A stretch of 64,000 bases of DNA from Okeanomitos corallinicola TIOX110 (GTDB lineage Bacteria > Cyanobacteriota > Cyanobacteriia > Cyanobacteriales > Nostocaceae). How positions within the stretch are numbered: the stretch's first letter is position 1; each line of letters opens with the position of its first letter. This document shows positions 9,101 to 16,755 of this stretch, piece after piece. A program made the position numbers and the translations under genes. The stretch spans positions 1,405,318 through 1,469,317 of the forward strand of contig NZ_CP150886.1 of assembly GCF_038050375.1 (NCBI RefSeq), read 5' to 3'. The notes beneath the pieces are model-generated. The model did no database searches. It was not told where the DNA came from and saw only the letters and a list, made by a program, of their open reading frames with translations.

Positions 9101-10910
9101 TTATGCAGGTGCGCCCTTAGTGACAAGAGAGGGTTTTGCTTTGGGTACTCTTTGTGTTGCTGACTATGTACCCAGAAAATTAACCCCAGAACAGGAAGAA
9201 ACATTAAAAATTCTCGCAGTACAAGTAATCACAACTTTAGAACTTTACCGCAATCAAATCGAAGAGCTAGATTTTAAAAAACAGTTACATCAGCCGAATA
9301 AACTCAGTCAGGTACAAGAAAAACTGGCAGAAACATTAACTCTATATAAACAAAAAGAAAAAGAATTAGTTGAAAGAGTTAACCTAGCACAATTAAGTTC
9401 AAACATTGCTAATATTATTGGTCAACATAAAAAGTTATTACTACTGTTGCAAAGTTGTACAAATACCTTAACTCAACATTTAGATATTGCCTTTGCAGGA
9501 ATTTGGATCAAAAATCCAGTTAGGGAAACTATGGATTTAGAAGCTAGTTCTGCCTTATCTATCTATACGGATGATTTATCTTATTCCCTCCCTATCAGTG
9601 AGTTTCAGATCAATTGGATTGCTAAAAATTGTCAACTATTTCAGAGTAATCAATTACTAAATGAAGTAGATTTAATTGATAGAGAATGGGTAAAACGAGA
9701 ACGGTTACAAGCTTTCGCTGGCTACCCGTTAATCATAGATAATTCCGTAATTGGAGTTATGACAGTATTTAGCCGCCAAAAACTTACCTCCAAGGCTACA
9801 AATCAATTAGCTATCATTGCCGATGATATTAGCCGTTGTATAGAATATAAACAAACTGAAGAACTACTCCAACAACAGAATCAACGGGAAAGGTTAGTTG
9901 CCAATATTACTCAACGCATCCTTCAGTCTTTGGATCTCGATGAGATTATGAATACAACTGTGAAGGAAGTAAGGCAATTTCTGCAAACAGACCGAGTAAT
10001 TATTTACCGCTTTAAGGAAGACTGGACTGGTGTAGTGGCAATGGAATCCGTTGCAGAGGGAATTCAATCAATTATCTATAGTTTGATTGACGAACCATGT
10101 TTTAGAAAAGTGTATGTGTCTCAGTATCGTCAAGGAAGAGTCAGAGCAATTGACGATATTTACACTGCGGGTATAGGTAAATGTCACTTAGATTTACTAG
10201 CAGAATTTCAGGTCAGAGCTAACTTAGTAGTGCCAATTATTCAAGGAGAAAAGTTATGGGGTTTGTTAATTGCCCATCATTGCACTAGTCCACGTCATTG
10301 GCGAGAACTGGAAATTAATTTGTTGACTCAGTTGGCCACACAGGTAGCGATCGCCATCAAACAATCAGAATTATATCAACAAGTACAACGTCAAGCCACA
10401 ATTGATGGTTTAACCCAAATTTCCAACCGTCGCCGATTTGATGAATACTTCCAGCAAGTTTGGCAGCAGATGGCAACTAGACAAACACCTCTATCAATTA
10501 TCTTGTGTGATATAGACTTTTTCAAACTTTACAATGATAGATATGGTCATCCAGCGGGAGATGATTGTTTACGCCAAGTTGCTAATGCTATTCACAAAGC
10601 CGGAAATCGTCCTGGTGATTTAGTCGCACGTTATGGTGGGGAAGAGTTTGTCCTTGTCCTGCCAAATACCTCCGCTACCGGGGCTATGCAACTAGCAGAA
10701 CGCATCCGCGCTGAAGTGCAAGCCTTACAAATTCCCCATGAAAAATCTGGTGTGAATGATCATGTCACCCTCAGTTTAGGAGTTGCCAGTATTATTCCCG
10801 CTGCTAGTTTCACTCCTAGCTGTTTAATAGCCACTGCTGACGAAGCACTGTATCAAGCCAAAGCCCAGGGGCGTGATTGTTTACATTTAATTTCTCATCT
10901 GAGTTATTAA
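6138..10910 (+). CDS. Cph2-like phytochrome/cyanobacteriochrome with GGDEF and EAL domains
   Basis: A 1590-aa multidomain protein ordered like Cph2 with extra GAFs: GAF1 (~20-200), GAF2 (~210-430), GGDEF (~440-600), EAL (~610-860), two more GAF-like domains (~875-1240), a further GAF (~1250-1410) and a C-terminal GGDEF (~1420-1585). GAF1 has the phytochrome motif FPAGDIPPQAREMF and Cys137 in DTCHLQYLKTMGVAASL, the bilin-attachment site. The last GAF has Cys1349 in GIGKCHLDLLAEFQVRANL plus DEPCF, as in cyanobacteriochromes. The first GGDEF site is WGDDEF; the second is a canonical YGGEEF. The EAL domain keeps EALVRW, ITESLL, DDFGTGYSSL and KIDKSFV. The family makes and degrades cyclic-di-GMP in response to light. 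I chose the ATG at 6138 because GGAAAG lies just upstream; a TTG at 6120 is possible. Confidence 0.88.
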   Translation: MENKLLSQQTVYPGNLLSHITDRISQTSDLSDILAATVAEIRTFLNIDRVKIYRFDSDGSGEVIAESINGDRLPSLLGLHFPAGDIPPQAREMFVQSRQRIIVDVASGKKTLSRIKSPGTPESNNQQEIRYTAVDTCHLQYLKTMGVAASLAIPILYHNHLWGLMVAHHTQPRPFTGQELQIVQLLVDQLLIAIAQNHLFIQAQQQAQQELAISKIKNWLGSSLDQEDTHQSILQHIVTALEGNGARLYITADMAKRPAQIYTCGEQPQNNLIEENKIWQRLMGWQGVLALSHRQPSEVMRTGEKTEYSIHQTRAVYCYTIADFQQDNQLKSLASFFDNTLIKSLLIIPLQYQQQYLGCLTVFRPEIETETLWAGRSNPDNRNLLPRESFQAWREIKTGQAQSWHQNEIKLAQAFGLHLYIAIMQQRVENLLRHHISNDILTGLPNRLLFDELLALSLVNIQQRGGVLAVMCLDLDRFKAINDNLGHVVGDRLLQTVAERIKNCLGEKDTVARWGDDEFTLLLPQINCTDDATKMAQQLLDVIAQPFYIDTQELHITASIGIALAPYDGEEAETLLKHADTTLNRAKQQGKNNYLLYTATMNSTSFERLVLGNNLYKALSRKELLLHYQPQIDLKTGQIVGMEALVRWHHPDMGLISPAQFIPLAEETGLICDIGEWVLRTACTQNRQWQLAGLPPLRVAVNLSARQFQQTNLVQTITKILQETQLEPQYLELEITESLLMQDVDFTVSALRELQALGIHISMDDFGTGYSSLSLLMYFPLSSLKIDKSFVSNLNKSSSNSAIINSVISLGHGLNLTLVAEGVESLDQLEFLRLANCDIVQGYLLSKPLNGENATKFLLEKSPQKAQSILGKNIKSDQTQPIPSNEAERLIALDKYQILDTPADTNFDNLTRLLARLCETPIAFISIIDKERQWFKSKQGLTINETPRAIAFCSHTICQNDLLIVPDTLIDPQFADNPLVTSYPKLRFYAGAPLVTREGFALGTLCVADYVPRKLTPEQEETLKILAVQVITTLELYRNQIEELDFKKQLHQPNKLSQVQEKLAETLTLYKQKEKELVERVNLAQLSSNIANIIGQHKKLLLLLQSCTNTLTQHLDIAFAGIWIKNPVRETMDLEASSALSIYTDDLSYSLPISEFQINWIAKNCQLFQSNQLLNEVDLIDREWVKRERLQAFAGYPLIIDNSVIGVMTVFSRQKLTSKATNQLAIIADDISRCIEYKQTEELLQQQNQRERLVANITQRILQSLDLDEIMNTTVKEVRQFLQTDRVIIYRFKEDWTGVVAMESVAEGIQSIIYSLIDEPCFRKVYVSQYRQGRVRAIDDIYTAGIGKCHLDLLAEFQVRANLVVPIIQGEKLWGLLIAHHCTSPRHWRELEINLLTQLATQVAIAIKQSELYQQVQRQATIDGLTQISNRRRFDEYFQQVWQQMATRQTPLSIILCDIDFFKLYNDRYGHPAGDDCLRQVANAIHKAGNRPGDLVARYGGEEFVLVLPNTSATGAMQLAERIRAEVQALQIPHEKSGVNDHVTLSLGVASIIPAASFTPSCLIATADEALYQAKAQGRDCLHLISHLSY

Positions 10911-11100
10911 TTGTGCTTTTAAAATCGCAGATACTTATTTGTTCGAGTACAATTAAAGTCTAAAAAATGTGCCAGCAAGAAGAGGTGATACCGCCAAAAA
11001 TCAATCACTTTCTCCGATTCAAAATCTGATTTATTGTTAATTAGTGGACATTTTAGGAGATAATATAGGATTAACCCGTATATCCAAATTGACAATTTAT

Positions 11101-11180
11101 AGTAGGTGACAGGTAACAGAGCTAAAAGCCTTTCATTGTCTAAATTTTAGTTAATGTCCTAACCGCCTTGTCTACTGCCA
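11101..11180. repeat. Dispersed intergenic repeat, copy 1
   Basis: The stretch starts AGGTGACAGGTAACAG and ends near CCGCCTTGTCTACTGCC. A similar succession (AGGTGACAGGTGACAG, then CCGCCTTGTCCACTG, with a partly alike A/T-rich centre) occurs at 30932-31010. The two copies diverge by substitutions and small indels. No ORF is present. Nothing else is evident in the 400-base gap between the Cph2-like gene and the hybrid kinase. Confidence 0.45.
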
Positions 11181-11310
11181 TAACTTAGCCAAAAACATAC
11201 AAAAATAGCTCACTGATTTCGCCAACATTCTGACTCCTGAACCCTTACAAGTAAAACCTTTCGTGACCTTTCCTTAATATTCAGTAAAATAATTCACATT
11301 GTTATCACCT

Positions 11311-14300
11311 ATGCAATTAAATGATCAGCTGATGACTCTGCCAAATTTACATAAACTCGTTAATCATCATCCTTTAACGATTAGCTCTGATAGCTGTGCC
11401 ATAGAAGCTATTATGTTGATGGATCAAGAAGAAAACCATAGCTTAAAAATATTCAAAACGTTAGAATCATTACCAAAAATTCAAGACCAACAAAAAGCCA
11501 CTGGTTGTGTTTGCGTTGTAGAACAAAGAAAGCTGTTAGGTATATTTACAGCTAGAGATGTAATTAGATTAATAGCTTCAGGCAGAGATATATCAAAGAT
11601 AAAAATAGCTGAAGTAATGGTACAGCAACCCATCACCATAAAAGAGTCAGAATTACTTGATTGCTATCAAGCCTTATCAATTTTCAGACATTACGAAATT
11701 CATCATTTACCAATTGTAGATGATCGAGAAAACCTGGTAGGAATAGTAACTGAATCTGCACTTTTACAAGAATTAAACTTAGTAGAATTATGTAGTGCGC
11801 TTGGAAGTTTCCTAGAATACAACCAGGGAAAAAATCCCCAACCGTTTACATCCCAGCACACACATCTGCAAAACCAGCAACGAGAAATTAATGCCGATCA
11901 GATTGGTAATAGCTTACAAAAAAAACAGGTCGGAGAAGAAATACAAGAAATAAAAGAAATAAAAGTTACAGAAGAACTTGAGCAAACAATAGAAGAACTA
12001 CAAGTTGTTGAAGAAGAAATATGCCAACAAAACGAACAAATATTAGTAGCAAGTCAGATTGCAGACTTAGAACGTCAGCGTTACTATAATTTGTTTGAAT
12101 TGACACCCTATGGTTATTTAATCACCAGCAAATTAGGGATCATTGAAGAAGCAAACCAAGCAGCATCAACCCTACTATCTGTAGATCAGAAGTATCTGGT
12201 AGGTAAGCCATTACAAATTTTTATAACTCAAAAAGAACATGAGGATTTTATATCTCAACTAGCTGATACTCAACAAATTCAAGAATGGGAAATTTACCTA
12301 CAACCACGACAAGGAAAAATTTTTCCTGCCAGTGTGAGAGTGACTAGCATCTACAATACTCAAGGTCAACATACTGGTTGGAGTTGGTTAATATCTGATA
12401 TTAGTAAAAACAAACAAACCGAGACAGCACTACGCAAAGCTACAGAAGAATTACGTATTACTAATCAAGCATTACAACAAGAAATTCAAGAACATCAAGA
12501 GACAGAAGCAGCAATAATAAAAAGTGAGGGTATATTTCGTCAATTTGGGGAAAACATCCAGGCGCACATTTGGATTTGTACAAAAGATTGTAGTGAAATC
12601 CTCTATGTAAATCCAGCTTATGAAAAAATTTGGGGTCGTTCTTGTCAAAGTCTGGTGGAAAATCCCATATCTTGGATAGAAGCCATTCATCCAGAAGATA
12701 GAGATCAAACTTTAGCGACCATAGAAAAGTACCATCAAAATGATGAAGGTGCAAATTTAGAATATCGAATTGTACATCCTCATCAATCAGTAAAATGGCT
12801 GTGGGTTAGATGCTTTCCGATTAAAAACGAACAAGGAGAGATATTATACTTTGGTGGTATTGCTGAAGATATTACTGAGCGAAAATTGGCTGAACAATCT
12901 TTCCGGGAAAGTGAGTCCCGATTGAATATAGCCATAGAAACTGCCCAGATAGGTATCTGGGAAAAAAAAGTAAATAATCCGCACAAATGTATTTGGTCAG
13001 ATAGTATAGGACCCCTGTATGGATTACTGGAAGGTAGTTTATGTCCACCCCATGAAGAATTCTTTAAATTAATCTATCCTGAAGATCATCATATTCTGCG
13101 TCAAGCTATCAGCAATTCTATAGAAAAAGGAGAAGAATTCACTATAGAATATCGGGTAGTTTGGCCGGATGACAGCATACATTGGTTAAGTAGTACGGGA
13201 AAAACCCTTTACAACCAAGAAGGTGAGCCACTCAAGATCATTGGCACAAGTATGGATATATCAGATCGCAAGCATAAAGAACAAAAGCTACATGAACAAG
13301 CAGAATTGTTAGATATTGCGACTGATGCTATTTTTGTCAGGGATTTCCAAACAGAAATTGTATTCTGGAATAAAGGTGCAGAAAAAATTTATGGTTGGAG
13401 TAAAGATGAGGCCATCGGTAGTAATCTACATGATCTGCTCTATGGGAATGAGAAAATTTCACCAAGACAAGAAGTTGTTGCTCTCAAAGATGTAGTTAAG
13501 TTAGGAACTTGGCATGGTGAATTACGGAAACAAACTAAATGTGGTCAGGACATAATAGTTGAAAGTCGTTGGTCATTAATGTTAGATAATGATGGACAGC
13601 CAAAATCTATTCTGATTGTAGATACTGATATTACCAAGAAAAAAGAATTAGAAGAACAATTTTATCGTAACCAAAGAGTAGAAAGTATTGGTACTTTAGC
13701 AGGAGGTATTGCCCACGACTTAAATAATATCTTGTCACCAATTTTAATCTCGGCCCAACTACTAAAAGGTAAATTTGCCCAAGATACAGAACGTCATTTA
13801 CAGATGCTAAATATTATCGAGAATAATGCTAGGAGAGGTTCTTATTTAGTGAAACAAGTGTTATCTTTTACGCGGGGATTAAAAGGAGAAAGAACAACAG
13901 TACAAGTTAAACACCTGATTACGGAAATTCTCAACTTTGCCAAACGGACATTTCCCAAATCTATTGAATTTACTACCCAAATACCTGAACATTTAGGTAC
14001 AGTTTTTGGTGATTCGACCCAATTACATCAGGTATTAATGAACCTAGTCGTTAATGCCCGTGATGCTATGGCAGAAGGGGGAATACTGAAAATTGTGGCA
14101 GAAAATATGTTTATTGATGAAGCATATAGCCGAATGCACATTGAAGCTAAAGAAGGTCATTATATTGTGATTACTGTTGCAGATACGGGTGTGGGCATAC
14201 CTGCAGAAATATTAGATCGGATTTTTGAGCGATTTTTTACGACCAAAGAAGTTGGTCATGGTACAGGATTTGGGTTGTCAACTGTACAAGAAATTATCAC

Positions 14301-14796
14301 TAATCATAATGGTTTTGTCACAGTTTCTAGCCAAGTTGGTAAAGGGAGTACATTTAAAGTTTTCTTACCATCGGTAGAATCTCCTGAACTTCCTACTTTA
14401 GAGGAGTTAGATATTTCTCCAGGTCAAGGAGAGTTAATTTTAATAGTAGATGATGAACCGCAAATTATCGATCTGAATAAAATCATCTTAGAGAATAATA
14501 ATTATCGGGTTTTGACTGCTAGTAATGGCTTTGAGGCGATCGACATTTATAAAGAACACAAACACGATATTAGCTTGGTTTTAATTGATATGATGATGCC
14601 AGAAATGGATGGTGTCACTGCGATTCGCACTTTGCAGAAAATTAACCCCGATGTAAAAGTCATTGCTTGTAGTGGTTCATCTAGCATAGATTTATTACCA
14701 AAATCAGCCGAAATCAAGGTAGAAGCAGTTTTGTTGAAGCCTTACAACGCTAATGAATTATTGATGAACTTGAATCAGGTAATTGGTAACTGTTAA
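11311..14796 (+). CDS. CBS-PAS hybrid histidine kinase with receiver domain
   Basis: The protein is 1161 aa. Two CBS motifs come first (~residues 15-165; VEQRKLLGIFTARDVIRLIA and HHLPIVDDRENLVGIVTES). A Glu/Gln-rich coiled coil follows (~190-250), then about four PAS domains (~255-790; repeated GxxxDITERK/DISDRK-type ends). The kinase core has the H box GTLAGGIAHDLNNILSP, with His802 as the predicted phosphorylation site, and the N, G1 and G2 boxes (NLVVNARDAM, DTGVGIP, GTGFGLS). The C-terminal receiver has DDEP and predicted phospho-acceptor Asp1093 in LIDMMMPEMDG, with Lys in LLKPY. It would pass phosphate from His to its own receiver and then to an unseen partner. The ATG at 11311 is preferred to an upstream TTG (11299). 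The ligand is unknown, though CBS pairs often bind adenosine nucleotides. Confidence 0.88.
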   Translation: MQLNDQLMTLPNLHKLVNHHPLTISSDSCAIEAIMLMDQEENHSLKIFKTLESLPKIQDQQKATGCVCVVEQRKLLGIFTARDVIRLIASGRDISKIKIAEVMVQQPITIKESELLDCYQALSIFRHYEIHHLPIVDDRENLVGIVTESALLQELNLVELCSALGSFLEYNQGKNPQPFTSQHTHLQNQQREINADQIGNSLQKKQVGEEIQEIKEIKVTEELEQTIEELQVVEEEICQQNEQILVASQIADLERQRYYNLFELTPYGYLITSKLGIIEEANQAASTLLSVDQKYLVGKPLQIFITQKEHEDFISQLADTQQIQEWEIYLQPRQGKIFPASVRVTSIYNTQGQHTGWSWLISDISKNKQTETALRKATEELRITNQALQQEIQEHQETEAAIIKSEGIFRQFGENIQAHIWICTKDCSEILYVNPAYEKIWGRSCQSLVENPISWIEAIHPEDRDQTLATIEKYHQNDEGANLEYRIVHPHQSVKWLWVRCFPIKNEQGEILYFGGIAEDITERKLAEQSFRESESRLNIAIETAQIGIWEKKVNNPHKCIWSDSIGPLYGLLEGSLCPPHEEFFKLIYPEDHHILRQAISNSIEKGEEFTIEYRVVWPDDSIHWLSSTGKTLYNQEGEPLKIIGTSMDISDRKHKEQKLHEQAELLDIATDAIFVRDFQTEIVFWNKGAEKIYGWSKDEAIGSNLHDLLYGNEKISPRQEVVALKDVVKLGTWHGELRKQTKCGQDIIVESRWSLMLDNDGQPKSILIVDTDITKKKELEEQFYRNQRVESIGTLAGGIAHDLNNILSPILISAQLLKGKFAQDTERHLQMLNIIENNARRGSYLVKQVLSFTRGLKGERTTVQVKHLITEILNFAKRTFPKSIEFTTQIPEHLGTVFGDSTQLHQVLMNLVVNARDAMAEGGILKIVAENMFIDEAYSRMHIEAKEGHYIVITVADTGVGIPAEILDRIFERFFTTKEVGHGTGFGLSTVQEIITNHNGFVTVSSQVGKGSTFKVFLPSVESPELPTLEELDISPGQGELILIVDDEPQIIDLNKIILENNNYRVLTASNGFEAIDIYKEHKHDISLVLIDMMMPEMDGVTAIRTLQKINPDVKVIACSGSSSIDLLPKSAEIKVEAVLLKPYNANELLMNLNQVIGNC

Positions 14797-14861
14797 CTAA
14801 TATTAACCGGATTGAAGATACAATCAAACGCAATTAATTTTAACTGTTAAGGCGAGGATTT

Positions 14862-15680
14862 ATGAATTCTGGAGAGATGTCAATTACCATTGGTTGGTTG
14901 TATCCCAAATTGATGAGTACCTATGGCGATCGCGGTAATGTCATTACTATAGAACGTCGCGCCCAATGGCGGGGATATAATGTCACAGTATTACCCCTAG
15001 ACCAAAATTCTACCGCCGATGAGATCAAATCAGTAGATGTAATTGTCGGTGGAGGAGCGCAGGATCGTCAGCAGGAAATAGTCATGCGTGACTTACAAGG
15101 TGCAAAAGCTGAGGCGATGCGGGATAAAATTGAAAATGGGACACCGGGAGTTTTTACCTGTGGTTCTCCCCAACTTTTAGGGAATTATTATGAACCAGCA
15201 TTTGGCCAAAGAATCGAAGGTTTAGGAATTTTAGATTTAGTTTCTATTCATCCAGGGGAAAATACTAAACGCTGTATTGGTAATTTAGTCATTGAAGTGA
15301 CAGCTTCCCGTTTAGCACAAGAACTAGAAGCAATGATCGGCACAAAACCCTATTTAGTCGGTTTTGAAAATCACGGTGGAAGGACAAAATTAGGGAAAGT
15401 AGAAGCTTTGGGACGTGTGGTTTATGGTTTAGGTAATAACGGTGAAGATGGTACAGAAGGAGCATTTTATCAGAATGCGATCGCCACATATTCCCACGGG
15501 CCATTACTACCAAAAAATCCTTTTGTCGCCGACTGGTTAATTCAAACAGCTTTAAGATTGAAATATCAACAAGAAATTAAACTCACAACTTTAGATGATA
15601 CCCTAGCAACTCAAGGCAGAGAAGCAATGTTTAAAAAGTTAAAAGTTAATTTACCAAATATTGCTAATACAAAAGTTTAA
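14862..15680 (+). CDS. GatD-like type 1 glutamine amidotransferase
   Basis: The 272-aa protein resembles the CobQ-like amidotransferases typified by GatD of lipid II amidation. It opens with IGWLYPKLMSTYGDRGN, has a GGGAQDRQQ loop, the nucleophile Cys in FTCGSPQLLGNYY (~residue 100), and the catalytic His in VGFENHGGRTKLG (~residue 170). In Gram-positives GatD supplies ammonia to MurT, which amidates D-Glu of lipid II. Here the neighbours are the hybrid kinase (65 bases upstream) and a convergent unrelated gene; no MurT partner lies in the window. The residue after the Cys-Gly is Ser-Pro rather than the usual Gly-Tyr. An SD-like GGCGAGG precedes the ATG. Family placement is fairly sure; the substrate is inference. 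Confidence 0.75.
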   Translation: MNSGEMSITIGWLYPKLMSTYGDRGNVITIERRAQWRGYNVTVLPLDQNSTADEIKSVDVIVGGGAQDRQQEIVMRDLQGAKAEAMRDKIENGTPGVFTCGSPQLLGNYYEPAFGQRIEGLGILDLVSIHPGENTKRCIGNLVIEVTASRLAQELEAMIGTKPYLVGFENHGGRTKLGKVEALGRVVYGLGNNGEDGTEGAFYQNAIATYSHGPLLPKNPFVADWLIQTALRLKYQQEIKLTTLDDTLATQGREAMFKKLKVNLPNIANTKV

Positions 15681-15699
15681 TGAAGCAATATTTCAGCTA

Positions 15700-16392
15700 T
15701 TATTTGCTTTGACTTTGTAATAAAGGCCGTATAACCAAATAACCAGCACTAAAACCAGTAATCATAATTAACACAATTGTCAACAACAACCACCAACCAC
15801 TCAAACCCTTTGTATCAGACTCCGTAGAAATATAATAGCCTACCCCCTGTTCCTCAATATACACAGTTTCTGAAGAGGGAAAATTCATATCCATCATAGG
15901 GACAGAAACAGGTTCACGCTTGCTTTTCTGCGGTGGTTTAGAAGTTGGTTTCCGTGGTGGAGGTGCTGATTTTCCTGTTGGTTTATTTGTGGGTTTATTG
16001 ACTGGATTAGTGCGGTTTACACTTGGGGATGCAGGAGATGGAGAGGTGGGATGGGGATTTTTTACCTCCGTATTAACCCTGGGCATAGGTTGATAACTGG
16101 GTATGTTTTGTACCTTGTTTTGATTCCGTGGATGAGATTGAGAACCTGGTTTAGAAGACTCCAGTCGCTTTTGCAATTCCAAGCAAGACTCAACAACACT
16201 GTTGAATTCTTGGCGCAATTGTTGATTTTCTTGAGATAGTTGATGATTTTGACCCGTAACTGCATCTAACCTAGCTTGTACCGCTTGTAACTCCGCCACT
16301 AACTCCCTATACACATAAACAGGAACAGAGGGGGAATACCTGGGAGTAGATGGCTTACTGTGCGTATTTGCCGTAGTTGTTCTCATCTGCAT
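15700..16392 (-). CDS. Coiled-coil, proline-rich, C-terminally anchored membrane protein
   Basis: A 230-aa protein I do not recognise by name. Residues ~25-70 form a predicted coiled coil (ELVAELQAVQARLDAV, then a Gln-rich stretch). Residues ~75-160 are rich in Pro, Ser, Thr and Lys and are likely disordered. A single hydrophobic segment near the C-terminus (WWLLLTIVLIMITGFSAGYL, ~198-217) would anchor it, leaving the body in the cytoplasm. It converges with the GatD-like gene and is divergent from the vWA gene. Its own start is ATG at 16392; a second ATG two codons later is possible. Confidence 0.55.
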   Translation of the reverse strand: MQMRTTTANTHSKPSTPRYSPSVPVYVYRELVAELQAVQARLDAVTGQNHQLSQENQQLRQEFNSVVESCLELQKRLESSKPGSQSHPRNQNKVQNIPSYQPMPRVNTEVKNPHPTSPSPASPSVNRTNPVNKPTNKPTGKSAPPPRKPTSKPPQKSKREPVSVPMMDMNFPSSETVYIEEQGVGYYISTESDTKGLSGWWLLLTIVLIMITGFSAGYLVIRPLLQSQSK

Positions 16393-16582
16393 TTTGGTAT
16401 AAAAATTAAGTCTTTAGATTAACAAAGTCTACTATCAGAGTAAAGCTATCCCGGAGATTAGCCTCTAGAATAATACATAACTTACCTAACCGCACATAGA
16501 CAAAACCAAAATAGCCATTAAAGTGTAAATAAAGTTGCTGTCAACGGGAAAATGAAGAAATATCAAGCTTTTTAAGCTTACC

Positions 16583-16611
16583 TTGACATCTTTATAGTAT
16601 TTATGTACTAT
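16583..16611 (+). promoter_or_regulatory. Sigma-70 type promoter upstream of the vWA gene
   Basis: A perfect -35 hexamer TTGACA (16583-16588) is followed after 17 bases by TACTAT (16606-16611), one base from the -10 consensus. It points at the vWA gene, whose ATG is ~145 bases downstream. An AAGCTTTTTAAGCTT inverted repeat lies just upstream (16566-16580) and could bind a regulator; that is inference. It lies in the 363-base divergent gap, where I see no gene. Confidence 0.55.
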
Positions 16612-16755
16612 ATATTTACTCAGCAGAAATCAGAGGTTTTCTCAGTGTTGATTTCAACATCATAATCTTTACAACATATTACAACATTAAATCAGTCTAG
16701 TATCAATTGATTTATCCTGGACAGGATTCCGTGTAAAACTACCATTCGCAAAATT

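Noticed and set aside
12461-12986. Minus-strand ORFs inside the hybrid histidine kinase
   Set aside because: They overlap clearly conserved PAS-coding sequence on the other strand and have no recognisable features.
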